Origin: Solimonas terrae
Lineage (GTDB): Bacteria > Pseudomonadota > Gammaproteobacteria > Nevskiales > Nevskiaceae
Assembly: GCF_011067135.1 (NCBI RefSeq)
Contig: NZ_JAAMOW010000005.1
Location: 1-64,000, forward strand
Reading direction: 5' to 3'
Length of the DNA: 64,000 bases
The notes below the pieces were generated by a model, which made no database searches, was not told the DNA's origin, and was given only the letters and a program-made list of their open reading frames with translations. Shown one piece after another: positions 45,104-53,037 of this stretch (position 1 is the stretch's first letter; the number at the start of each line of letters is the position of its first letter). Both the position numbers and the translations under genes were made by a program.

Positions 45104-46182
45104 GCGAGTGCGGGGGTGTCGAGGATGGCCGGCTCGTGGGCCGGCTGGTCGATGTAGCCGAGCGGCCCCGGTGTATAGAGCTGGCTGAAATCGAAATTCG
45201 CGAGCGGCGCGTTCCGGCGGAAGCGCTCGGCGAGATCGGGATTGGCGAGAAACGGCTTGCCGTAGCTGATCGCGTCGGCGCTGCCGTCGGCGATCGCGGC
45301 GTCGCCGCTGTCGCGGTCGAAGCCGCCGTTGCGGATCAGCACGCCGCGGAAGTGGCGACGCGCGATGTCGGCGAGGGCTCGCTCTTCCTCGGCGTCGTGC
45401 TGGTTGTGGCGCAGTTCGAGGAACGCGACGCTGCGTCGGGTCAGCTGATCGGCGACGTACTGCACGAGCGCGCGCGGATCGGAATCGGCGACGTCGTTGA
45501 ACGACACCAGCGGCGAGATCCGCACACCGACGCGGCCGGCGCCGAACGCGGCGATCGCCTGATCGACGACTTCGAGCAGTAGGCGCGCGCGCCGGTCGAG
45601 CGGGCCGCCGTAGGCGTCGCCGCGATCGTTGACGCTGTCGCGCAGGAACTGGTCGAGCAGATAGCCGTGCGCGCCATGGATTTCCACGGCGTCGAAGCCG
45701 GCCAGCCAGGCGTTCTCGAAGGCATGGCGGAACTGTTCGACGAGACGCGGCATTTCGCCGGCACTCAGGCGTCTCGGCGTGTCGAAGGCTTCGCCCTCGG
45801 CGCCGCGGATCGCGCGATCGGTCGACGAGACCGGCGGAATGCCGTCGTTCATCGCCGCGTGGCTGGCGCGGCCGGGATGAAAGACCTGCAGCGCGATGCG
45901 GCCACCGGCCGCGTGCACGGCGTCGGTGACGCGTTTCCAGCCGGCGACCTGCGCGGCGCTGTAGATGCCGGGCTCGGTCTTGTAGGCGCTGGTGCCGGGC
46001 GCCGACAGCGTCGCTTCGGCGATCAGCAGGCCGGCGCTGGCGCGTTGCGCGTAATGCGTGGCGATCAGTTCGCCGGGCACATGCGCGGCGTCGGCACGGG
46101 TGCGGGTCATCGGCGCCATGACGATGCGGTTCGGCAGCAGCAGGTCGCCGACGTGCAGCGGCGTGAACAAGGAGTGGGTCAT
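45100..46182 (-). CDS. old yellow enzyme family ene-reductase, NemA-like
   Basis: FMN flavoprotein, 360 residues, reducing activated C=C bonds with NAD(P)H. TIM-barrel motifs are PLHVGDLLLPNRIVMAPMTR, LQVFHPGRASH, and the substrate-binding pair in FDAVEIHGAHGYLLDQFL. DRGDAYGG and the FMN-phosphate loop YGKPFLANPD complete it. In E. coli nemA is also controlled by a TetR-family electrophile sensor (NemR). AGGGGA precedes the ATG. Translation is coupled to the channel gene. Confidence 0.92.
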   Translation of the reverse strand: MTHSLFTPLHVGDLLLPNRIVMAPMTRTRADAAHVPGELIATHYAQRASAGLLIAEATLSAPGTSAYKTEPGIYSAAQVAGWKRVTDAVHAAGGRIALQVFHPGRASHAAMNDGIPPVSSTDRAIRGAEGEAFDTPRRLSAGEMPRLVEQFRHAFENAWLAGFDAVEIHGAHGYLLDQFLRDSVNDRGDAYGGPLDRRARLLLEVVDQAIAAFGAGRVGVRISPLVSFNDVADSDPRALVQYVADQLTRRSVAFLELRHNQHDAEEERALADIARRHFRGVLIRNGGFDRDSGDAAIADGSADAISYGKPFLANPDLAERFRRNAPLANFDFSQLYTPGPLGYIDQPAHEPAILDTPALA

Positions 46183-46241
46183 GACGTTCCCCTGGTAGTG
46201 GTTCGGGTGGAAAGCGGGCGCGGCGAACCGCGCCCGCGGTT

Positions 46242-46583
46242 TCAGGCGGTCGCCAGGTGCGGTGCGACAAAGGCCGCGAGCTGCGACTTGGCCGCGGCGC
46301 CGACCTGGGTCGCCGCCAGCGCGCCGTCCTTGAACAGCATCAGCGTCGGGATGCCGCGGATGCCGAGCGAGGCCGGCGTCTGCGGGTTTTCGTCGACGTT
46401 GAGCTTGACGATCTTCAGCGCGCCGTCGTGCTCGGCCGCGAGCTGATCGAGCAGCGGCGCGACCATGCGGCATGGTCCGCACCATTCGGCCCAGAAATCG
46501 ACCAGCACGGGCTGCGTCTGGCTGGCGAGTTTCACGTCCTGTTCGAAGCTGCCGTCGCTGACGGCGGTAATCCGTTCACTCAT
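46242..46583 (-). CDS. thioredoxin
   Basis: The 113-residue protein has the active site WCGPC (residues 34-38) and a typical thioredoxin fold with PTLMLF and the cis-Pro (IPT). It is a second thioredoxin-like gene type, placed inside the efflux operon, so it is probably not the main housekeeping TrxA. GGAGAAC precedes the ATG. Likely keeps thiols of the operon's enzymes reduced (inference). Confidence 0.93.
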   Translation of the reverse strand: MSERITAVSDGSFEQDVKLASQTQPVLVDFWAEWCGPCRMVAPLLDQLAAEHDGALKIVKLNVDENPQTPASLGIRGIPTLMLFKDGALAATQVGAAAKSQLAAFVAPHLATA

Positions 46584-46619
46584 GGAAGTTCTCCGTTGAG
46601 AAGTTGGGGCGCGTGGCGC

Positions 46620-46901
46620 TTAGTGCGCGAGCGCGGGTTCGCCGTCGTCGACGACCACGTCGAGACGGCCGTGCAGGCTGACGATCTGCCGGCGCGCAGC
46701 CTCGAGCGCGTCGGCATCGCGACGCGTCAGGTGCAGCGCTTCGGCGCTGAGCCCTTCGAGCTGCAGGCGCAGCGCCGCGTCGACGGCTTTCGACCATTCC
46801 GGCGCGGCGACCACGACATGCAGACCTTGCTGTGCGAGCATCCGTGCGCGGGCGAAGTTGTCGCTGCGCTGCGCGCCGGTGACGAGTGCGACCTTGTTCA
46901 T
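46620..46901 (-). CDS. truncated SDR paralogue
   Basis: The 93-residue protein aligns with only the first third of the adjacent full-length SDR: MNKVALVTGAQRSDNFARAR against MKQKIALVTGGNRGIGLETS, then LAQQGLHVVVAAPE against LAAQGVHVIVAARD, and LHGRLDVVVDDGEP against KHGHLDILVNNAGI. The glycine-rich TGxxxGIG loop is destroyed and the NNAG motif is altered; the catalytic YxxxK region is absent. AGGAG is 7 bases before the ATG at 46901. It may be a decaying duplication or a retained partner domain. Confidence 0.7.
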   Translation of the reverse strand: MNKVALVTGAQRSDNFARARMLAQQGLHVVVAAPEWSKAVDAALRLQLEGLSAEALHLTRRDADALEAARRQIVSLHGRLDVVVDDGEPALAH

Positions 46902-46929
46902 CTGCATTCTCCTGTTGGGCGATGGGGCG

Positions 46930-47661
46930 TTACCACGGCAAGACCTCGCCGACATGCATCAGCTTGCCGCTCGGGCCGTCGGCGCCGAGCAGTGCCAGCG
47001 CGACGCTGGTGCGCGCGCCGTCCGGCACTTCCAGCTCGCCGCCGCCGTGATTCATGTCGGTCTTCACGTAGCCGGGATGCGCGGCATTGACCTTGATCGG
47101 CGTGTCGCGCAGTTCCCAGGCCAGGTGTTCGGTGTAGGCGTTGACCGCGCTTTTCGAGGCGCTGTAGGCCGGCACCGACTTGAACTCGTAGATCGGCGAG
47201 CCCGGCGTTTCGTGCATGCCGATCGAGCCGAGCAGACTCGACAGATTGACGATGCGCGCCGCCGGCGCCTTCTTCAGCAGCGGCAGGAAGGCCTGCGTGG
47301 TTTCGACCAGACCGAAGACATTGGTCTCGAAGATCCAGCGCCAGTCCTCGACCGGCTGGTGCGACGGCACGCCGTCCGGACTGCTGCGGATGATCCCGGC
47401 GTTGTTGACGAGAATGTCGAGGTGGCCGTGCTTTGTGCTGACGGTGTCGACCGCCGCCTTGATGCTCGCGGCATCGGTGACGTCGAGCTGCAGCGCTTCG
47501 GCGCTGCCGTTGTCGGCCTGCAGTTCGGCCACGGTGGCGGCGGCCTTCGCCGCATCGCGTGCAGCGACGATGACATGCACGCCCTGCGCGGCAAGCTGCC
47601 GCGAGGTCTCCAGGCCGATGCCGCGATTGCCGCCGGTGACGAGTGCGATTTTCTGTTTCAT
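46930..47661 (-). CDS. SDR-family NAD(P)-dependent oxidoreductase
   Basis: Short-chain dehydrogenase, 243 residues. TGGNRGIGLE binds the dinucleotide, NNAG (about 86-89) stabilises the fold, and YSASK carries the catalytic Tyr and Lys. Carbonyl-reductase-like (CBR1-type) spacing is suggested by IYEFKSVPAYSASKSAVNAY. AAGGAG lies 6-7 bases before ATG 47661; the in-frame TTG at 47676 is unlikely. It could reduce carbonyls generated from or with the ene-reductase's substrates (inference). It follows the permease stop by 11 bases. Confidence 0.92.
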   Translation of the reverse strand: MKQKIALVTGGNRGIGLETSRQLAAQGVHVIVAARDAAKAAATVAELQADNGSAEALQLDVTDAASIKAAVDTVSTKHGHLDILVNNAGIIRSSPDGVPSHQPVEDWRWIFETNVFGLVETTQAFLPLLKKAPAARIVNLSSLLGSIGMHETPGSPIYEFKSVPAYSASKSAVNAYTEHLAWELRDTPIKVNAAHPGYVKTDMNHGGGELEVPDGARTSVALALLGADGPSGKLMHVGEVLPW

Positions 47662-47672
47662 GTGATGCTCCT

Positions 47673-50600
47673 TCAATGTGCAGTGGCGGGCAGGGCCGCG
47701 GGTGCGGTGGTCGGCGCCTGGCGTCGACGCGCCACGAAGTTCTGCAGCGAGACATAGAACAACGGGGTGAAGAACAGGCCGAAGATCGTCACGCCGATCA
47801 TGCCGGCGAACACGGTGATGCCCATCGCCTTGCGCATTTCCGCGCCGGCGCCGGTCGCCATCACCAGCGGCAGCACACCGAAGATGAACGCGAACGAGGT
47901 CATCAGGATCGGCCGCAGACGCAGGCGGCAGGCTTCCAGCGCCGCCGCGATCGTCGACTTGCCTTGCGCTTCCAGCTCGCGGGCGAACTCGACGATCAGG
48001 ATCGCGTTCTTCGCGGCGAGGCCGACCAGCACGAACAGTCCGATCTGCGTGAAGATGTTGACCTCGCTATGGGTCAGGAAGATGCCGATCAGCGCCGACA
48101 GCAGCGTCATCGGCACGATCAGGATCACCGCCAGCGGCAGCACCAGACTCTCGTACTGCGCGGCGAGCACCAGGAACACCAGCAGCACGCCGAGCGGCAG
48201 CACGATCGCCAGCGCCTTGGCGGCGCCGATCTGCTGGAATGCCAGATCCGTCCATTCGATGTCGACACCGGGCGGCAGCGTTTCCTGTGCGACCCGTTCG
48301 AGCGCCGCCATGGCCTGGCCGGAGCTGAAGCCGGGCGCCGCGCCGCCGTTGACGTCGGCGCTCGGGAAGCCGTTGTAGCGCGACGCCATGTTGGCGCCGA
48401 AGCTCTCGCGCAGCGACAGGATCGAACCGAGCGGCACCATCTCGCCGTCGGCATTGCGGGTCTTCAGCAGCAGCACGTCGTCCGGGCGGCCGCGATAGTT
48501 CTCGTCGGCTTGCGCGATGACGCGGAACGTGCGCCCGAACTGGTTGAAGTCGTTGATGTAGTACGAGCCCAGATACACCTGCATGGTGCGGAACACCTCG
48601 TCGAGATCGATGCCGAGCTGCTTGACCTTGACGCGGTCGATGTCCGCATGCAGCTGCGGTGCGTTGACGTCATAGGTCGAGAACACGCCGGCGAGCGCCG
48701 GCGTCTGCCGCGCCTTGGCGACCAGCGCCTGCGTCATGTCGTAGAGCTGGGCCGGTCCGGCGTTGGTGTGATCCTCGATCTCGGCCTTGAAGCCGCCGGC
48801 AGTGCCGAGGCCGAGGATCGGCGGCGGCAGCACGGCGATCACCATCGCACCGTCGATCGCGCCGAGTTTCCTGTTGAGCTCGGCGGCGATCTGCGGACCG
48901 CGCAGGCCGGGCCGCTCGTCGAAATTCTTCAGCGGGAAGAACACGATCGCCGCGTCCGACGAACGCGTGAAGCCATTGATCGACAGGCCCGGGAACTGCA
49001 CGGCATGTTCGATGCCGCGCTGCTGCAGGCCGATCTCGCCGACCTGCTTGACGATCGCTTCCGTACGCTCGATCGACGAGCCGGGTGGCAGCTGCACGAT
49101 CGTTACCAGATAGCCCTTGTCCTGCGCCGGCACGAAGCCGTTCGGCGCCTTGCTGAAGCCGATGCCGGTCAGCACGACCAGGCCGCCGTAGACCAGCAGC
49201 CCGATGGTGCCGAGCCGCAGCAGCTTGCGTACGCCGCGCTGGTAACCGTTCGCACCGCTGGCGAACAGGCGGTTGAACGGCCGGAAGACCCAGCCGAACG
49301 CGCCGTCGATGCCGCGTTGCAGACCATCGGGTTTGGCGCCGTGCGGGCGCAGCAGCAGCGCGGCCAGGGCCGGCGACAAGGTCAGCGAATTGAACGCCGA
49401 GATCACCGCGGCGAACGCGATGACCAGCGCGAACTGCTTGTAGAACTGGCCGTTGAAACCGCCGACGAAGGCGGGTGGCACGAACACCGCGCACAGCACC
49501 AGCGAGATCGCGATGATCGGGCCGGCGACTTCGTCCATCGAGCGATGCGCGGCGGCGCGCGGACTCAGGCCGTCGGCGATGCCGCGCTCGATGTTCTCGA
49601 CGACCACGATCGCATCGTCGACGACGATGCCGACCGCCAGCACCAGGCCGAACAGCGTCAGCGTGTTGATCGAGAAGCCGAACGCCGCCATCGCCGCGAA
49701 GCTGCCGATGATCGCCACCGGCACGGCAACGATCGGGATCAGCGCCGCGCGCCAGGTCTGCAGGAACAGGATCACGACGATCACGACCAGCAGCAGCGCT
49801 TCGAGCAGGGTTTCGATCACGGCGTGGATCGACTGGCGCACGAACACGGTCGGATCGTAGATGATCGAGTAGTCGACCCCCTGCGGGAAGGTCTTCTTCA
49901 GCTCGGCCATCGTCGAACGCACGTTGTCGGCGAGCTGCAGGGCGTTGGCGCCCGGCTGCAGGAACACCGGCAGCGCGACCGCCGACTTGTTGTCGAGCAG
50001 CGAGCGCAGGGCATATTCGCCAGCGCCGAGTTCGATGCGCGAGACGTCGCCGAGCCGCGTGACTTCGCCGTCGGCACCGGTCTTGATGACGATGTCGCCG
50101 AACTGCTTTTCGGTCTGCAGGCGGCCGCCCGCGTCGATCGCCATCTGGAAGGCCGGATTGTCCTTCAGCGGTGGTGCGCCGATGCTGCCGGCTGCGACCT
50201 GTACGTTCTGTTCGCGCACCGCGGCGATCACCTCGTCGACCGTCAGATTGCGCGCCGCCAGTTTCTGCGGATCGAGCCAGAGGCGCATTGCGTAGTCGCC
50301 GGAGCCGAAGATGCGCACGTCGCCGGCGCCCGGCAGTCGCGCGAGACGGTCACGCACCTGGATGACCGCGAGATTGCGCAGATACAGGCCGTCGTAGCGG
50401 CCGTCCGGCGAATACAGATGGACGACCATCGTCAGGTTCGGCGAGCTCTTGCGCGTGGTCACGCCGGCGGCGCGCACTTCCTCGGGCAGACGCGGCAGCG
50501 CCTGCGCGACGCGGTTCTGCACCTGCACCTGCGCGCGGTCGATGTCGGTGCCGAGCTTGAAGGTCACCGTCAGCTGCAGCGTGCCGTCCTGCTGCGCCTG

Positions 50601-50846
50601 CGAGTTCATGTAGAGCATGTCCTCGACACCGACGATTTCCTGTTCCAGCGGCGTCGCGATCGTGTCGGACAGCACCTGCGCGGTCGCGCCCGGATAGGAG
50701 GCGGTGACGACCACCGTCGGCGGCACGACTTCCGGGTATTCGGCGATCGGCAGGCGGAACACCGCGAGCAGACCGAGCACGAACACCACGAACGACAGCA
50801 CGCCGGCGAAGATCGGCCGTTCGATGAAGAAATGGGTGAGTTTCAT
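47673..50846 (-). CDS. RND multidrug efflux permease, HAE1 family
   Basis: The 1057-residue inner-membrane proton-driven pump has twelve helices in two halves and two large periplasmic loops. It starts MKLTHFFIERPIFAGVLSFV. The proton relay Asp pair is Asp410-Asp411 (VGIVVDDAIVVVEN) and the Lys is in GLAAKNAILIVEFA. GFAVGMVVD-like and GIRGIP-type motifs appear as LPLVMATGAGAEMRKAMGIT. Length matches AcrB/MexF (about 1050). Nine bases separate it from the adaptor. Confidence 0.96.
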   Translation of the reverse strand: MKLTHFFIERPIFAGVLSFVVFVLGLLAVFRLPIAEYPEVVPPTVVVTASYPGATAQVLSDTIATPLEQEIVGVEDMLYMNSQAQQDGTLQLTVTFKLGTDIDRAQVQVQNRVAQALPRLPEEVRAAGVTTRKSSPNLTMVVHLYSPDGRYDGLYLRNLAVIQVRDRLARLPGAGDVRIFGSGDYAMRLWLDPQKLAARNLTVDEVIAAVREQNVQVAAGSIGAPPLKDNPAFQMAIDAGGRLQTEKQFGDIVIKTGADGEVTRLGDVSRIELGAGEYALRSLLDNKSAVALPVFLQPGANALQLADNVRSTMAELKKTFPQGVDYSIIYDPTVFVRQSIHAVIETLLEALLLVVIVVILFLQTWRAALIPIVAVPVAIIGSFAAMAAFGFSINTLTLFGLVLAVGIVVDDAIVVVENIERGIADGLSPRAAAHRSMDEVAGPIIAISLVLCAVFVPPAFVGGFNGQFYKQFALVIAFAAVISAFNSLTLSPALAALLLRPHGAKPDGLQRGIDGAFGWVFRPFNRLFASGANGYQRGVRKLLRLGTIGLLVYGGLVVLTGIGFSKAPNGFVPAQDKGYLVTIVQLPPGSSIERTEAIVKQVGEIGLQQRGIEHAVQFPGLSINGFTRSSDAAIVFFPLKNFDERPGLRGPQIAAELNRKLGAIDGAMVIAVLPPPILGLGTAGGFKAEIEDHTNAGPAQLYDMTQALVAKARQTPALAGVFSTYDVNAPQLHADIDRVKVKQLGIDLDEVFRTMQVYLGSYYINDFNQFGRTFRVIAQADENYRGRPDDVLLLKTRNADGEMVPLGSILSLRESFGANMASRYNGFPSADVNGGAAPGFSSGQAMAALERVAQETLPPGVDIEWTDLAFQQIGAAKALAIVLPLGVLLVFLVLAAQYESLVLPLAVILIVPMTLLSALIGIFLTHSEVNIFTQIGLFVLVGLAAKNAILIVEFARELEAQGKSTIAAALEACRLRLRPILMTSFAFIFGVLPLVMATGAGAEMRKAMGITVFAGMIGVTIFGLFFTPLFYVSLQNFVARRRQAPTTAPAALPATAH

Positions 50847-50855
50847 GGACCGTTC

Positions 50856-52079
50856 TTAGTTGATGGCGATCGCGTCGTCGGCGACGGCGTCGCGCGCGTC
50901 GGCGGTCGGCTGCGGCGCCGGATCGCTCTTCGCGGCGACCACCACGCCCGGGTGGACGCGCTGCTGGCCGGCGACGATCACGCGTTCGCCCGGCTTGACG
51001 CCGTCGGTGACGACACGCAGCCCGTCGTGCTCGCCGCCCAGCGTCACGGCGCGGTACTGCACGGTGTTCCGGTCATCGACCACGTAGACGAACTTCTTGC
51101 TCTGATCGGTGCCGATCGCGCGCTCGTCGAGCAGGGTCGCGGCATAGCGGCCGCTGCCGAGCAGCTGCACGCGCGCGAACAGGCCCGGCGTGAAGTGGCC
51201 GTCGGGATTCGGCAGCACGGCTCGGGCGCGGATCGTGCCGGTCTGCGGATCGAGCGCGTTGTCGAGGAAGTCGATGCTGCCGGCGTGCGGATAGCCCTCC
51301 TCGTTGGCGAGGCCGACGAACACCGGCAGCTGCTTGTCGCGTTCGCTCGGGCGTTCGCCGCGGCTGGCCTGTGCGGCGTACTTCAGATAGCTGCGCTCGT
51401 CGCCGTCGAAGTAGACATAGATCGGATCGACCGACACCACCGAGGTCAGCACGGTCTGGCCGGCGACCACGTAGTTGCCGGCGGTGATCTCGGCGCGCGA
51501 GACGCGACCGTCGATCGGCGCGGTGACGCGCGTGAAGCCCAGATCGAGCTGCGCGGCTTCGACGTTGGCGCGTGCGGCGCGCAGGCCGGCGGCGGTCTGG
51601 CCGCGATTGCTGACGCGGGCGTCGTATTCCTCGCGCGAGATCGCATGCGCGGCGAGCAGGTTTTCGGCGCGGGTCGATTCGCTGGCGGCGAGCTGGTTCT
51701 GCGCGACGGCGCGGGCGAGTTCCGCCTGTGCCTGATCGAGCCGGGCCTGATAGGGACGAGGATCGATCTGGAACAGCAGATCACCCTTCTTCACCAGCGA
51801 GCCTTCGTCGAACGCGACGCGGTCGATGTAGCCGGCGACGCGCGGCCGCAGTTCGACGCGCTGCGTTGCGGCGAAGCGGCCGGTATAGGTGTCCCAGTCG
51901 ACGATCTGCTGCTGCACCGCAGCGCGCACGGTGACCTCGGGCGCGGGCGGGGGCTGGGTCGCGTCGGCCGAAGCGTCGCAGCCGGAAAGGCCGGCGCTGG
52001 CGGCGACCAGCAGGGCGATCGGCAACAGGCTCAGCGTAGAATTGCGGAAGCGGGTGCGGGGGGCGGCGGTGCGGATCAT
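50856..52079 (-). CDS. RND efflux periplasmic adaptor
   Basis: The 407-residue lipoprotein has lipobox LSGC (Cys34), a lipoyl hairpin (RVAGYIDRVAFDEGSLVKKG), an alpha-helical hairpin (about 95-170), and beta-barrel and membrane-proximal domains (VYFDGDERSYLKYAAQ). It bridges the permease and the outer-membrane channel. GGGAGA precedes the ATG at 52079. First gene of the operon, with about 140 bases of leader below the TetR operators. Confidence 0.94.
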   Translation of the reverse strand: MIRTAAPRTRFRNSTLSLLPIALLVAASAGLSGCDASADATQPPPAPEVTVRAAVQQQIVDWDTYTGRFAATQRVELRPRVAGYIDRVAFDEGSLVKKGDLLFQIDPRPYQARLDQAQAELARAVAQNQLAASESTRAENLLAAHAISREEYDARVSNRGQTAAGLRAARANVEAAQLDLGFTRVTAPIDGRVSRAEITAGNYVVAGQTVLTSVVSVDPIYVYFDGDERSYLKYAAQASRGERPSERDKQLPVFVGLANEEGYPHAGSIDFLDNALDPQTGTIRARAVLPNPDGHFTPGLFARVQLLGSGRYAATLLDERAIGTDQSKKFVYVVDDRNTVQYRAVTLGGEHDGLRVVTDGVKPGERVIVAGQQRVHPGVVVAAKSDPAPQPTADARDAVADDAIAIN

Positions 52080-52196
52080 CTGGTGTATCTCCCGAAAAGC
52101 GCGGTGGCGGCGGGGGCCGGCCATGGCGGGTTGTTGCCTGCTGCGATCGCCGGTCCGGCTTGACGTCGGGACCGAAACGATTGAAGCTGTACGTGT

Positions 52197-52212
52197 GTTA
52201 CCGGTCAGTAAC
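52197..52212. promoter_or_regulatory. TetR operator, pump side, distal copy
   Basis: GTTACCGGTCAGTAAC, an imperfect inverted repeat. It is one of four copies of this 16-mer type in the window. It lies 27 bases (start to start) from the second copy at 52224. Confidence 0.8.
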
Positions 52213-52221
52213 AGTTCGCAT

Positions 52222-52250
52222 ACGTTACCGACCGGTAACAGCCGCGTCAA
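52222..52250 (-). promoter_or_regulatory. candidate promoter of the pump operon
   Basis: On the minus strand, TTGACG (52250-52245) and TAACGT (52227-52222) are spaced 17 bases. The spacer contains the operator at 52224-52239. The -10 hexamer is identical to that of the LpxR-like gene promoter at 54265. Confidence 0.5.
52224..52239. promoter_or_regulatory. TetR operator, pump side, promoter copy
   Basis: GTTACCGACCGGTAAC, inverted repeat with arms GTTACC and GGTAAC. It falls in the spacer and touches the -10 of the predicted pump promoter, so repressor binding would block RNA polymerase. It also lies 42 bases before the tetR start, so autoregulation is likely. Confidence 0.8.
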
Positions 52251-52280
52251 GGAGTTTTTTGTGACAACCGAGGTAGCGTG

Positions 52281-52961
52281 ATGAAAGAAGCCAAATCGCC
52301 GAGCGCCGCGCCCTGTCCGGAAGGCGGTACGCGTGTTCGCGATCGCATCTTCCGGACGGCCCGCGAACTGTTCTATCGCCAGGGCATCCGTGCCGTTGGC
52401 GTGGACGCGATCGCCTGTGGTGCCGGCACCAACAAGATGAGTTTCTACCGGAGCTTCGGGTCCAAGGACGAACTCGTCGCCGAGTGTCTGCGTGCGCAGG
52501 TTTCCGAGTTCTGGGAACACTGGGACGCCTCGATTGCCCCGCATGCCGGTGATCCGCGGCGTCAGATCGAAACGGTGTTCGAATCGTCGATGTCGAAATC
52601 CTGCGGTGCCGATGCCTGCGGCTGTCCGCTCAGCAACGCCGCGGTCGAACTGCGCGAAGCCGAGCATCCCGGCCATCAGGTGATCCGCGAATACAAGGCC
52701 GAAGTGCGCCGGCGCTTGCGCGCGCTGGCACGCGATGCCGGCGCCAGCGATGCCGAGGCGCTCGGCGATGCGCTGATGCTGCTGCTCGAAGGCAGTGCGA
52801 TGACGCGCCTGACCTTCGCCGGCAACGGCGGACCCATCGTCAATTCGCTGGGCGCCGTGCACACACTGCTCGACGCCTATCTGCCGGCGCGCAAGGCAGC
52901 TGCGGCGGCCAAGGCTGCGAAACCGGCGAAGAGCGCCAGACTCGCGAAAGCAACATCCTGA
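52281..52961 (+). CDS. TetR-family repressor of the efflux operon
   Basis: The 226-residue regulator has the N-terminal HTH (TARELFYRQGIRAVGVDAIA, then GTNKMSFYRSFGSKDELVAE) typical of TetR. The ligand domain contains a Cys cluster, CGADACGC, with Cys108, Cys113 and Cys115, plus Cys12, Cys46 and Cys69. It ends with an Ala/Lys tail (KAAKPAKSARLAKATS). It diverges from the adaptor gene across 201 bases that hold two operators. Cysteines could sense electrophiles, as in NemR (inference). ATG 52281 follows AGG; the in-frame GTG 52278 is less likely. Confidence 0.9.
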   Translation: MKEAKSPSAAPCPEGGTRVRDRIFRTARELFYRQGIRAVGVDAIACGAGTNKMSFYRSFGSKDELVAECLRAQVSEFWEHWDASIAPHAGDPRRQIETVFESSMSKSCGADACGCPLSNAAVELREAEHPGHQVIREYKAEVRRRLRALARDAGASDAEALGDALMLLLEGSAMTRLTFAGNGGPIVNSLGAVHTLLDAYLPARKAAAAAKAAKPAKSARLAKATS

Positions 52962-52983
52962 TTCCCCGCTCGCGGGCCGCATG

Positions 52984-53014
52984 AAAAAGGCCGGCGCGCG
53001 ACGCCGGCTTTTTT
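52984..53014. terminator. bidirectional terminator between tetR and the LpxR-like gene
   Basis: AAAAA then GCCGGCG (52990-52996), loop CGCGA, CGCCGGC (53002-53008) and TTTTTT. The A-run on the left gives a T-run on the minus strand, so it can serve both convergent genes. Confidence 0.88.
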
Positions 53015-53037
53015 GTGTCTTCAGCGCGCGGCGCCGG

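Noticed and set aside
47662-47676. TTG start of the SDR overlapping the permease stop
   Set aside because: ATG 47661 has AAGGAG at correct distance; the TTG would place that ribosome site inside the gene.
47643-52163. 1506-codon open frame on the plus strand
   Set aside because: It is antisense to the permease and adaptor genes, His/Arg/Asp-rich without domains, and caused by GC-rich codon bias in the real genes.
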